NCBI GenBank assembly: GCA_024641085.1
Contig: JAHEDT010000002.1
Span: 124,001-188,000 of the forward strand
Length of the DNA: 64,000 bases
Source: Geobacteraceae bacterium
GTDB lineage: Bacteria; Desulfobacterota; Desulfuromonadia; Desulfuromonadales; BM103
Reading direction: 5' to 3'
Shown here piece after piece: positions 36,798 through 49,050 of the stretch (position 1 is the first letter of the stretch; each line of letters opens with the position of its first letter). Position numbers and translations under genes: made by a program. A model generated the notes under the pieces. The model did no database searches and had not been told where the DNA came from. It was given only the letters and a program-made list of their open reading frames with translations.

Positions 36798-38261
36798 ATG
36801 GGACAGTTTGACATCGTCAAGGACTTCTTTCTCGGCATCAGCCGCAGCCGCATGTCGCTGATCGGCGGTATGATCGTCACCGTCACCACACCTTTTCTGT
36901 TCGGCTACATGTTGGCCGACACCGTCTGGCACATCAAGAACCCCTACTTCGGTGCCGCCGTCTACCTGGCCCTGGGGCCGGTATTTCTAGGTGGATTGGC
37001 AATGATCTTCATCGGTGCCTTCTTTTTCCGCGGCGAACGCGACGTGCATCTCTTTACTCTGGAGTACCTGCGCCGATACTTCACGGAACCGGACATGTTC
37101 GGGCGCCTGCGCAGAAACGTTTTTCTGATCGTCCTGCTGACTTCGGTCAATTTTGCGGTTTTCAGCATGTTCCTCTACCGGGCCTATCACTATATGGAAT
37201 CGACCCAGTTCTGCGGCGAGTTCTGCCATACCGTCATGACCCCCGAGCACACCGCCTACGAAAACTCCCCCCATTCCCGGGTCGCCTGTGTCGAGTGCCA
37301 CATCGGCGCCGGGGCCGACTGGTTTGTCAAATCGAAAATATCCGGAGCCCGACAGCTGCTGGCCGTCGCGGCGGGAACCTACCCGACCCCGATCAACACA
37401 CCGGTGCATGGCCTGCGCCCGGCCAGGGAAACCTGCGAGCAATGTCATCGCCCGGAGCTTTTCCACGGCGACAAGCTGTCGGTGTTCAAGAAGTTCCTTC
37501 CCGATGAGCAGAACAGCTCCGTATACAATGTTCTCCTGATGAAAGTCGGCAGTGCCGGCGACCGGGTGCAGAGTTCTCACGGTATTCACTGGCACGTAGC
37601 CCCGGAAAACAAAATTACGTACCGGGCCTCGGACGACAGCCGCATGGTGATCCCCGAGGTGACCCTGACCGAGGCCGACGGGACGGTCACCGTCTTCCGC
37701 ACGAGCGATGCCGATGCGCTGTTGCAGGGCGCCGCGGCCGATGGCGGTCTGCGCGAAATGGATTGCATCGACTGTCATAACCGGCCATCGCACATCTACC
37801 TCTCGCCGGACGATGCGCTCGACCGTAAACTGGCCGAGGGTGGGATCCCCCACGAACTGCCATTCATAAAGCAGCAAGCCCTGGAGCTGATTACGGCTGA
37901 CTACGCAACTGCAGACCTGGCTCGCGAAACCATCACCCGAAAGCTCGAGGGATGGTACCGTGAGCACTATCCGCAGTTGGTCGAGGCACAACCGCAGCTT
38001 GTCCAGCGCGCGGTAGACGGGGTTATCAAAGCCTATACGGAAAACGTGTTCCCGGAGATGAAGGTCACCTGGGGGACTTACGTGAACCACATCAGCCACG
38101 GCCCGGATTTCAATATCGGCTGCTTCCGCTGTCACGACGACATGCATGAAAGCCCGGACGGCAAGACCATCTCCGCCGACTGCAACACCTGCCACAGCCT
38201 GCTGGCGATCGAGGAAGCCAACCCGCCGATCATGAAGACCCTGGAGGGGAAGAGCCTCTAG
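36798..38261 (+). CDS. imcH: ImcH-like NapC/NirT-family inner-membrane multihaem cytochrome
   Basis: A 487-residue protein with three N-terminal transmembrane helices (about 20-43, 52-76 and 106-127), followed by a periplasmic cytochrome domain. It has five CXXCH motifs (CVECH, CEQCH, CIDCH, CFRCH, CNTCH) and, at the NapC-type first haem position, an unusual CX3CH (CGEFCH). Three helices before a NapC/NirT domain match Geobacter ImcH, the quinol dehydrogenase used for high-potential extracellular acceptors, though ImcH is described as heptahaem and only six sites are seen here. CAGGAG precedes the start. It ends at a perfect hairpin. Confidence 0.78.
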   Translation: MGQFDIVKDFFLGISRSRMSLIGGMIVTVTTPFLFGYMLADTVWHIKNPYFGAAVYLALGPVFLGGLAMIFIGAFFFRGERDVHLFTLEYLRRYFTEPDMFGRLRRNVFLIVLLTSVNFAVFSMFLYRAYHYMESTQFCGEFCHTVMTPEHTAYENSPHSRVACVECHIGAGADWFVKSKISGARQLLAVAAGTYPTPINTPVHGLRPARETCEQCHRPELFHGDKLSVFKKFLPDEQNSSVYNVLLMKVGSAGDRVQSSHGIHWHVAPENKITYRASDDSRMVIPEVTLTEADGTVTVFRTSDADALLQGAAADGGLREMDCIDCHNRPSHIYLSPDDALDRKLAEGGIPHELPFIKQQALELITADYATADLARETITRKLEGWYREHYPQLVEAQPQLVQRAVDGVIKAYTENVFPEMKVTWGTYVNHISHGPDFNIGCFRCHDDMHESPDGKTISADCNTCHSLLAIEEANPPIMKTLEGKSL

Positions 38262-38284
38262 AGCATCCTGACGACCGAATAAAG

Positions 38285-38318
38285 ACGGGGGCAGACTCAA
38301 TCTTGAGTCTGCCCCCGT
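38285..38318. terminator. 15-bp perfect hairpin between convergent genes
   Basis: ACGGGGGCAGACTCA-ATCT-TGAGTCTGCCCCCGT, with no T-tract on the plus strand. It lies between the ImcH-like gene and the converging UbiD-family gene, like the hairpin at 21517-21564. Confidence 0.65.
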
Positions 38319-38346
38319 ATGTGTTCAGGCCATGCTGCAGGTAAAT

Positions 38347-40185
38347 TCAGAGCAGACCGTGCAAAGGCCCCCCTGCTGCACCGAGCCCGTCCACCCGCCG
38401 TTCGACCTCAGGATCGTCCTCGAGGGGTGGGGCATGAAAGCTCTTGCAGCGGGCGTCGATCACCAGGCTGCCACGGCAACCCCAGTGCTTGGCATGAGCA
38501 AAGGCCTCGACCCCTTCAAGGTCGCTGGCCGGAGCGGAGCGGGTAAAGGTCACCCAGAGCAGGTTGTCCAGGCTCCTTGCGGCAAATTCCGCATCATCGA
38601 CGATCACGATCAGGGGGAAGGCGTTGATCTCATCGTCCGGAGTATAGGCGCGGCAGAACGCCACCAGGTCGGCAGCCGGAGTGCCACGTTCTCCCTGCCA
38701 GGGAGATCCCTGCACAACGAGGACGCCGGGAAGGGCCAGCCGCGGACCGGAGAACCCTGCCGGCAGGCGCAGATTTGGCGGCAGGGCCCCGGGCAGAGTG
38801 CGCCGCACCGGGCCTGTGGCCGCCATGACGACCTTGGAACCGGAGTTCAGTGCCGAACCGGAATAATCGAGGGTGTCGATGGTGGTACAGGTCTGGAAAT
38901 GCAGGTCCCGGCGCCAGTCAATCCTGGACAGGAGGGACTTCAGGAATTCGCCGATATCCTGGATATCGAGTCCCGGCTGATCGGATTCATTGATGATCAT
39001 CAGGTACTTGGCCAGCGACAACTGGCCCTGGCCGAGCAGTGCGTTGGCCTGGGTGAGCAGTTCCTGGGGGCCGCAATTCTCGGCGTAAGGCAGGTAGCGC
39101 TCGCTGCCGATCGCCAGCAGAAGCGGGTGGACCCCGGCCGCGTCGACGGCATGAACCGCACGGATGCCCGGCACCAGGTCGGGAATCGCGGCGCCGGTCA
39201 TTTCGTGAATCAGGGCCCCGAATGTCGTGTCCTCCTGGGGGGGCCGCCCGACCGTGGTAAATGGCCAGATCGCACCCGGACGATGGAAGATGTGAGTGAC
39301 CTTCATGACCGGGAAGTCATGGGCCAGGCTGTAGTAGCCCAGGTGATCGCCAAAGGGGCCCTCCGGGCGGGTCTCGCCGGGAAGGATATGGCCAGCGAGG
39401 CAGAAATCCGCTTCGGCCGGGGCCAGCAGACCATTGGGGGTCTTGACCACCGGCAGGCGATGCCCACCGAGCAGGCCGGCAAAGGCCAGCTCAGGCATCC
39501 CTTCGGGCAACGGCATAACCGCAGCCAGGGCCATGCTGGGCGGGCCGCCGACGAAAACGTTCACCGGCAGGGGCCGATCTTTTGCCAGGGCCGCGGTGTG
39601 ATGTACGCCAATGCCGCGGTGAATCTGGTAGTGCAGCCCGGCCTCGTCCGGAGCATACCTGCCGCCGGAAATCTGCACGCGGTACATGCCGAGGTTGGAA
39701 CGCCGCCAGCCGGGTCGGCCCGGGGCTTCACTGTAGACCTGCGGCAGGGTAATGAACGCACCGCCATCGGCGGGCCATGAAACCAGCTGCGGCAGCTGCG
39801 CGAGCCTTGTGCTGTGCTTGAGCAGGGGTCCGTTGCGCACAGCTTTCGGCAGCAGATGCCAGGCATGACGGGCAAGACCCAGAAAAGCGGCAGGCTCGCG
39901 CCAGGCGCAGCCCGGATCGACCTTCAGCGCGATCAGGCGTTCGATCGCCGGCAAGGTGTCGCGAAACAGGTAGCGGGCCCGTTCAAGGGTGCCGAACAGG
40001 TTGCCCAGCATGGGGAACGCACACCCCTTGACGCGGGTGAAGAGCAGTGCCGGTCCACCGCGGGCGTAGACCCGCCGTTGGATGGCGCCGATCTCCAGGC
40101 ACGGATCGACTTGGTCCTCGATCCGGATCAGTTGGCCGGTTCTTGCAAGGTCGGCCACGGTTTCGTGCAGATTGCGATAACCCAT
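38347..40185 (-). CDS. UbiD-family prenyl-FMN decarboxylase (menaquinone-type, long form)
   Basis: A 612-residue protein of the UbiD family. The region EADFCLAGHILPGETRPEGPFGDHLGYYS contains the conserved acidic residues and Arg of the active site; the core GETRPEGPFGDHLGYYS is diagnostic. Standard UbiD is about 490 residues. The longer form matches the decarboxylases assigned to the futalosine menaquinone pathway (SCO4490-like), which would fit a menaquinone-based anaerobe. Substrate assignment is inferred. It is divergent from a small membrane protein gene. Confidence 0.8.
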   Translation of the reverse strand: MGYRNLHETVADLARTGQLIRIEDQVDPCLEIGAIQRRVYARGGPALLFTRVKGCAFPMLGNLFGTLERARYLFRDTLPAIERLIALKVDPGCAWREPAAFLGLARHAWHLLPKAVRNGPLLKHSTRLAQLPQLVSWPADGGAFITLPQVYSEAPGRPGWRRSNLGMYRVQISGGRYAPDEAGLHYQIHRGIGVHHTAALAKDRPLPVNVFVGGPPSMALAAVMPLPEGMPELAFAGLLGGHRLPVVKTPNGLLAPAEADFCLAGHILPGETRPEGPFGDHLGYYSLAHDFPVMKVTHIFHRPGAIWPFTTVGRPPQEDTTFGALIHEMTGAAIPDLVPGIRAVHAVDAAGVHPLLLAIGSERYLPYAENCGPQELLTQANALLGQGQLSLAKYLMIINESDQPGLDIQDIGEFLKSLLSRIDWRRDLHFQTCTTIDTLDYSGSALNSGSKVVMAATGPVRRTLPGALPPNLRLPAGFSGPRLALPGVLVVQGSPWQGERGTPAADLVAFCRAYTPDDEINAFPLIVIVDDAEFAARSLDNLLWVTFTRSAPASDLEGVEAFAHAKHWGCRGSLVIDARCKSFHAPPLEDDPEVERRVDGLGAAGGPLHGLL

Positions 40186-40315
40186 GGTGGATAGCGGTCT
40201 CGAACAAGGTTGCCGGTCAGGGCGGAATCAACCCGGCTATTGTAACGGGAGTCTGCGATGAAGACAAAAACTTTCTCTAAGGCCTGCGGAACTGGCGCAG
40301 AACGGGTTGACACCG

Positions 40316-40321
40316 TATAAT
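40316..40321 (+). promoter_or_regulatory. -10 element TATAAT
   Basis: A perfect -10, predicting a transcript start near 40328, 24 bases before the ATG chosen for the next gene. The -35 region (TGGCGC) is poor. Confidence 0.45.
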
Positions 40322-40351
40322 GATGCAATGAATGACACGTGGCAGGAACAG

Positions 40352-40684
40352 ATGAAGGCCCCCACCGAGACCAGCCTGAAGCGGCTGGCAATGATTGTCT
40401 ATGCCCTGCAGGCGGCCAGCCTGTTCACCGGAACCCTGACCCTTTTCGCCGGCATCATCATCAACTACGTACGTCGGGAAGATGTGCAGGGAACGTGGAT
40501 CGAAAGCCACTTTCGCTGGCAGATCAGGACCTTCTGGTTCACCCTGCTCTGGCTGGTGATCGGTGTAGCGACTTTGATCTTCCTGATCGGCAAGGGTATT
40601 CTGCTCGCGGCTACGGTCTGGTTGATCTACCGGATCGTCAAGGGGTGGGTCTACCTCAGCGAACAGCGCCCCATGCCGTCTTGA
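40352..40684 (+). CDS. DUF4870-like small membrane protein
   Basis: A 110-residue protein with helices AMIVYALQAASLFTGTLTLFAG, WFTLLWLVIGVATLIFLIG and LAATVWLIYRIVKGW. The motif WIESHFRWQIRTFW between them is typical of DUF4870-like proteins. An ATG at 40328 would sit at the predicted transcript start. The ATG at 40352 has AGGA upstream and was preferred. Function unknown. Confidence 0.65.
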   Translation: MKAPTETSLKRLAMIVYALQAASLFTGTLTLFAGIIINYVRREDVQGTWIESHFRWQIRTFWFTLLWLVIGVATLIFLIGKGILLAATVWLIYRIVKGWVYLSEQRPMPS

Positions 40685-40824
40685 ACCTCAGCCCTCGATG
40701 AACTCTCCAGCAGCATGCTGCCGGGAAGCAAATCTCCTGCCGGCTAAACCCTGGTCTGCGCTTGCGCCGCACATCAGCCGGCGCAAGCCCCGCGGGTTGA
40801 TGTCGCCACAAGGCGGCAGGCTGT

Positions 40825-42822
<1,998 letters not shown>

Positions 42823-42885
42823 ATAAATCGCTATAATCAGCAAGAGTCGCCATGCCAGACACCTCTTTGCATGAACGGCATATGA

Positions 42886-44331
<1,446 letters not shown>

Positions 44332-44432
44332 ATTCTTTTCTCCACCAGGATTCACGCCCCTCAGCACGGAGCGCCCAAATGTCATATCACAGAACAGCCG
44401 ACAGAAAAAGTCCGCAGCGGCTCCGTTGAGAG

Positions 44433-46118
44433 CTAATCACCTACCATTTTGGCCCAGGTGTCACGCAGCGTCACGCTACGGTTGAACACCATCCTGCCCG
44501 GACGCGAGTCTTTACTGTCCACACAGAAGTACCCCAGGCGCTCGAACTGGAAAGCAGCTCCCGGAGCGGCCTCGACTAGGGAGGGCTCTACAAGGGCCTG
44601 GGAGAGGACTTCCAGCGAAGCGTCGTTGAGAAACTCCCGATAGTCGCGCCCCTTTTCCGCCGAGGGGTCGGCAACCCGGAGCAGGCGATCGTAGAGACGG
44701 ACCTCGACCGGTACGGCGTGGGCCGCTGAGACCCAGTGAATAATCCCCTTGACCTTCTTGCGCCCCTCCGGCAGGGCGCCGCCGCCGGTTTCCGGGTCGT
44801 AGCTGCAGCGCAGTTCAATCACCTCTCCGGACGCCCGGTCCTTGATCACCTCGTCGCAGCGAATGATATAGCCGTAACGCAGGCGCACTTCGCGCCCCGG
44901 GCCGAGGCGGAAGAATTTGCTTGGGGGGTCGTCCATGAAATCATCCCGGTCGACGTAGAGGTCGCGGCTGAACGGGATGGCCCGCGTTCCCATGGCAGGA
45001 TCCTTGGGGTGGCTGGCGGCGGTAAACTCTTCGCTCTGCCCCTCGGGGTAATTGGTGAGCGTCACTTTGAGGGGACGCAGCACACCCATGGCGCGCGGGG
45101 CCGTCTGGTCGAGGTCTTCGCGAACACAATCTTCAAGTACGCTCAGGTCGATGACGCTGTCGCTTTTACCAATACCGATCCGTTCGCAGAAAGTGCGAAT
45201 GGCCGAGGCCGTAAAACCGCGGCGCCGCATTCCCGAAAGGGTCGGCATGCGTGGGTCGTCCCACCCGGAGACATGTTTTTCATTGACCAGTTCCAGCAGG
45301 CGCCGTTTGCTCATGACCGTATAAGTAAGGTTCAACCGGGAAAACTCGATCTGCCGGGGATGGTAGATTTCCAGAGCCTCGCAGAGCCAGTCGTAGAGCG
45401 GGCGATGGTCCTGGAACTCGAGGGTGCAGAGCGAATGGGTGATCCTTTCGATTGAATCTGACTGGCCGTGCGCGAAGTCATACATCGGGTAGATACACCA
45501 GGCCGTCCCGGTGCGCGGATGGGTGGCGCGCAGGATACGGTACAGCACGGGATCGCGCAGGTTGACGTTGGCTGACGCCATGTCGATCCTGGCGCGCAGC
45601 ACCCGTGAGCCATCGGCAAACTCGCCGGCCCGCATGCGCCGCAGCAGGTCGAGGTTTTCCTCTCGGCTGCGGCTACGGTAAGGGCTGTCCCGGCCCGGCT
45701 CCGTCAAGGTGCCGCGGTACTCGCGCATCTCCTCCGGGCTCAGATCGCAGACATAGGCCAGGCCCTTCTCCACGAGTTTTTCCGCATAGCCGTACAGCGT
45801 CTCGAAATAGTCCGAGGCATGATATTCGTGTTCACCCCAATCGAAGCCGAGCCAGCGCACGTCGGTTTTGATCGCATCGATATATTCCTGCTCTTCCTTG
45901 ACCGGGTTGGTATCGTCGAAGCGCAGGTGGCAACGCCCCTGGTAATGAGCCGCCAGGCCGAAATTGAGGCAGATTGACTTGGCGTGGCCGATGTGCAGGT
46001 AGCCATTCGGTTCCGGCGGGAAACGGGTGATCACGCTCTGGTGCTTGCCGCTGGCCAAATCCTCGTCGATGATGTTGCGAATGAAATTGGCGGCCAGCTG
46101 TACAGTGGGTTGACTCAT
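44433..46118 (-). CDS. glnS: glutaminyl-tRNA synthetase
   Basis: A 561-residue class I synthetase. [16 protein letters not shown] is the GlnRS form of the HIGH motif and VMSKRRL is its KMSKS equivalent. The C-terminal anticodon-binding beta-barrels are full length. Direct charging of tRNA-Gln means the indirect GatCAB route is not required for Gln. GGAGT precedes the start. Confidence 0.96.
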   Translation of the reverse strand: MSQPTVQLAANFIRNIIDEDLASGKHQSVITRFPPEPNGYLHIGHAKSICLNFGLAAHYQGRCHLRFDDTNPVKEEQEYIDAIKTDVRWLGFDWGEHEYHASDYFETLYGYAEKLVEKGLAYVCDLSPEEMREYRGTLTEPGRDSPYRSRSREENLDLLRRMRAGEFADGSRVLRARIDMASANVNLRDPVLYRILRATHPRTGTAWCIYPMYDFAHGQSDSIERITHSLCTLEFQDHRPLYDWLCEALEIYHPRQIEFSRLNLTYTVMSKRRLLELVNEKHVSGWDDPRMPTLSGMRRRGFTASAIRTFCERIGIGKSDSVIDLSVLEDCVREDLDQTAPRAMGVLRPLKVTLTNYPEGQSEEFTAASHPKDPAMGTRAIPFSRDLYVDRDDFMDDPPSKFFRLGPGREVRLRYGYIIRCDEVIKDRASGEVIELRCSYDPETGGGALPEGRKKVKGIIHWVSAAHAVPVEVRLYDRLLRVADPSAEKGRDYREFLNDASLEVLSQALVEPSLVEAAPGAAFQFERLGYFCVDSKDSRPGRMVFNRSVTLRDTWAKMVGD

Positions 46119-46153
46119 CTGAGGCTTACTCCTGAAGTTTTATTAGTGTGACC

Positions 46154-46636
46154 CTATTTGTCGTTTGTTTCGATCAGCACCACGGCGTAGGCGGAGATCC
46201 CCTCACCGCGGCCGGCATAGCCAAGGTGCTCGGTGGTCGTGGCCTTGACATTGACGCAGCCGCTCGGCACCTGGCAGACATTGGCCAGGTTGGTGAGCAT
46301 CTGAGCGACATAAGGCGCCAGCTTCGGGCGCTGAGCGACGATCGTGGTATCAAGGTTGCCGATTCTGAAACCGCGCGTGTGCGCCAACCCGACCACGTGT
46401 TCCAGGAGCAGCATGCTATTGACCCCCTTGTAGGACGGGTCGGTATCGGGAAAATAGCGGCCGATATCTCCAAGCCCAAGGGCGCCGAGGATCGAGTCGG
46501 ACACCGCATGCAGCAGCACGTCGGCATCCGAGTGGCCAAGCAGGCCATGCTCGTAGGGGATATTGACTCCGCCCAGGATCAAGTCACGGTCCGGAACCAG
46601 TCGGTGAACGTCAAAGCCGTGGCCGATGCGTATCAT
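46154..46636 (-). CDS. ispF: 2-C-methyl-D-erythritol 2,4-cyclodiphosphate synthase
   Basis: A 160-residue protein beginning [13 protein letters not shown], the IspF N-terminus with the Zn ligands D and [27 protein letters not shown] contains the family core. It converts CDP-ME-2-phosphate to MEcPP in the non-mevalonate isoprenoid pathway. The start overlaps the ispD stop by 4 bases (ATGA). Confidence 0.97.
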   Translation of the reverse strand: MIRIGHGFDVHRLVPDRDLILGGVNIPYEHGLLGHSDADVLLHAVSDSILGALGLGDIGRYFPDTDPSYKGVNSMLLLEHVVGLAHTRGFRIGNLDTTIVAQRPKLAPYVAQMLTNLANVCQVPSGCVNVKATTTEHLGYAGRGEGISAYAVVLIETNDK

Positions 46637-47334
46637 GTCAGGCTCACCTCTCCCGCCGCCAGCAGAGCCCTGGCCAGGGCAAGGTCCGCCGGCGTCGTTA
46701 TCTTGAAATTGTGGGGGTCGCCGGGCAGAACCGCAACCGGCCACCCGCACCATTCGATTAACGAAGCGTCATCGGTTCCGGCATAACCGCTGGCGTAGGC
46801 CCGCCGATGCGCTTCACGTATCCGTTCATAACGAAAGGCCTGGGGGGTCTGCACCTGCCAGAGCAGGCGGCGATCGAGCGTCGAGCGAACCCGGCCATCG
46901 AAAACCTCTTTGATCGTGTCCTGGGCCGGGATCGCCAGCAGGGCGGCCCCCTCGACCGCAGCAAGCTGGACCAGGGGGCCGATCCGGTCTTTCGGGAAGA
47001 AGGGGCGAACTGCGTCATGGACCAGGATGACATCCTGGTCGGCGGCGCCGCAGGACTCCAGGCCGTTGCGTACCGAATCCTGGCGCTCCGCTCCGCCGGC
47101 AATCACCGCGCCGATCTTCGCAAGGCGATAGCGGTCGACCAGTTCGGCACGACAGAGAGCGATGTCCGCAGTCGGCACGACCAGATGGATAGCACTCACC
47201 TGTGGAAGGCCTGCCAGGCGCAGCAGCGTCTGCACCAGAACCGGCCGATCGCCCAGTTCCAGATACTGTTTCCTGGTATCGCCCCCAATCCTGCTGCCGC
47301 TGCCCGCGGCCGGGACCAGAACGTGTACATCCAT
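46633..47334 (-). CDS. ispD: 2-C-methyl-D-erythritol 4-phosphate cytidylyltransferase
   Basis: A 233-residue nucleotidyltransferase: [20 protein letters not shown] at the N-terminus, [11 protein letters not shown] in the middle, and TDDASLIEW near the C-terminus, all IspD signatures. It makes CDP-ME from MEP and CTP. It is translationally coupled to ispF. Confidence 0.96.
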   Translation of the reverse strand: MDVHVLVPAAGSGSRIGGDTRKQYLELGDRPVLVQTLLRLAGLPQVSAIHLVVPTADIALCRAELVDRYRLAKIGAVIAGGAERQDSVRNGLESCGAADQDVILVHDAVRPFFPKDRIGPLVQLAAVEGAALLAIPAQDTIKEVFDGRVRSTLDRRLLWQVQTPQAFRYERIREAHRRAYASGYAGTDDASLIEWCGWPVAVLPGDPHNFKITTPADLALARALLAAGEVSLT

Positions 47335-47440
47335 AAGTTTCCCGCCATCGACCGATCATGCCAGGCGATCGCCCGGACTGTTACTTTTATCGCATTTGCC
47401 GACGTTTGAAAATAATTAATCACAGCCCGATGCCGGGCAA

Positions 47441-47473
47441 ATAAAAAGACCGGGTGCATTTCAGCACCCGGTC
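47441..47473 (-). terminator. intrinsic terminator of the carD-like gene
   Basis: GACCGGGTGC-ATTTCA-GCACCCGGTC, followed on the minus strand by TTTTTATTT. It lies 28 bp after the CarD-like stop. Confidence 0.88.
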
Positions 47474-47500
47474 CGGAATCAGTCTCAGGCTATGGCAAGG

Positions 47501-47983
47501 TTAGTTGACCATCTTCTCGAGCCGCTTCGTCACCATCTCTTCGGCGATCCCCTCGGCCAGAGCCAGTTCCTTGACCAGCAGCCGGCGTGCCAGTTCCAGG
47601 ACTTTCTTCTCGCCGTAGGAGAGTTCCTTCTCTTCCTTGATCAGGTAGAGTTCACGCAGCACCTCGGCCACATCCTTGGGGTCACCGGTCTTGATCTTGT
47701 CGTTGTATTCGCGCTGCCGCCGGCTCCATGAGGCAATCGCCAGGGCCCCGATTTGCTTTTCCTCGAGGACGTTGTATATTGTCTCGACCTTCTCCTTGCT
47801 GATCAGGGTACGCAGTCCGACTTGACGGGCGTTACCCACCGGGACCATAATGGTCATGTCGTTGTCGATGATGCGCAGGATATAAAAATCGTTGATTTGT
47901 CCGCAGAATTCTCTGGATTCAATCTTCTCAACTACACCGACCCCTTGTGCAGGGTAAACCGCCCGATCACCAATTTTAAACAT
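47501..47983 (-). CDS. CarD/CdnL-family RNA polymerase-binding regulator
   Basis: A 160-residue protein starting MFKIGDRAVYPAQGVGVVEKIE, the CarD_CdnL_TRCF Tudor-like domain that binds the RNA polymerase beta subunit. The C-terminal helical domain (ASWSRRQREYNDKIKTGDP) contains the conserved Trp used at the promoter bubble. Such proteins stabilise open complexes at rRNA and housekeeping promoters. GGGAG precedes the ATG at 47983. The frame is open upstream but that part is not protein-like. Confidence 0.9.
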   Translation of the reverse strand: MFKIGDRAVYPAQGVGVVEKIESREFCGQINDFYILRIIDNDMTIMVPVGNARQVGLRTLISKEKVETIYNVLEEKQIGALAIASWSRRQREYNDKIKTGDPKDVAEVLRELYLIKEEKELSYGEKKVLELARRLLVKELALAEGIAEEMVTKRLEKMVN

Positions 47984-48112
47984 TCGCGTTTCTCCCATGG
48001 AAATTACGAGATTAACACAGAAAGCCCATCTGGTCAAGGAAAGCCCATATTCTTCGGGGGTTTGTTTGCGCTCGGGAACACGAAGCACACTGCCGGGCGC
48101 CGGGAGGGTCAA

Positions 48113-49033
48113 ATGCGTATCGGTGTAATCGGATCGGGCGCCCTGGGGCTTTATTACGGAGCCTTGCTGCAAAGAGACGGGCATGACGTGCACTTCCTGC
48201 TGCGCCGCGACTACCAGGCCATCCGTCAGACGGGCCTGACGGTCACTTCACCGCGCGGCGACTTCCATCTCGCAGGGGTCAACGGCTATCAAAACAGCGC
48301 ACAGATCGGCCCGGTCGACCTGGCCCTGGTCGGACTCAAGGCGTACGCCAACAGCCACCTGGTCGACTTGACCCGCCCGCTCGTCGCGCCCGGGACCAGC
48401 ATCCTGACCCTGCAGAACGGGCTCGGCAACGAGGATCTTCTGGCCGCCGCCTTCGGGTCGGAGAAGATCCTGGGCGGGACAGCTTTTCTCTGCTGCAACC
48501 GCGGCCAACCCGGCACCGTGCACCACCTCGATCAGGGCGCCATGCGTATCGCCGAATGCGTCGGAGGCCTCAGTGCCCGGGCCGAGCAGTTGGCCGAGTC
48601 CTTCAGGAGGGCCGGCATCCCTTGCGAGGCCTGTGTCGACCTGAACAAGATCCGCTGGGAAAAGCTGGTCTGGAACATCCCTTTCAACGGTCTCTGTGCC
48701 CTGACCGGCCTGGCTACCGACCGCCTGCTGGCCTGCCCGGAAGCCCGGAAGATGATCACGGAAATGATGCAGGAGGTGGTGGCCGCCGCCAATCGACAGC
48801 CCCTGACGACACCGATCGCAGGGGACGCCTTCATCGCGCGCATGCTGCACCTGACCTCCGGCATGGGGCCCTACCGGCCAAGCATGATGGTCGACCGCCT
48901 GCAGGGCTCGCCCCTCGAACTCGAGGCGATCTACGGTGTCCCGCTCCAGCGTGCTGCCGCGGTCGCAACACCGATGCCCCGGGTGGCCATGCTGCATGCC
49001 CTCCTCGCGGCAACCGAACCACAGGCACTTTGA
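48113..49033 (+). CDS. panE: 2-dehydropantoate 2-reductase
   Basis: A 306-residue protein with the N-terminal NAD(P)-binding motif IGVIGSGALGLYYGALL, LTLQNGLGNED in the middle and the conserved catalytic Lys in KIRWEKLVWN. The C-terminal helical domain is full length. PanE (ApbA family) reduces ketopantoate to pantoate in CoA biosynthesis. CGGGAGGG precedes the ATG at 48113. It diverges from the CarD-like gene. Confidence 0.92.
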   Translation: MRIGVIGSGALGLYYGALLQRDGHDVHFLLRRDYQAIRQTGLTVTSPRGDFHLAGVNGYQNSAQIGPVDLALVGLKAYANSHLVDLTRPLVAPGTSILTLQNGLGNEDLLAAAFGSEKILGGTAFLCCNRGQPGTVHHLDQGAMRIAECVGGLSARAEQLAESFRRAGIPCEACVDLNKIRWEKLVWNIPFNGLCALTGLATDRLLACPEARKMITEMMQEVVAAANRQPLTTPIAGDAFIARMLHLTSGMGPYRPSMMVDRLQGSPLELEAIYGVPLQRAAAVATPMPRVAMLHALLAATEPQAL

Positions 49034-49050
49034 ATCCCTAATCCCCCTCC

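Noticed and set aside
40307-40312. TTGACA as a -35 box before the DUF4870-like gene
   Set aside because: It lies only 3 bases from the TATAAT -10, far too close to pair with it.
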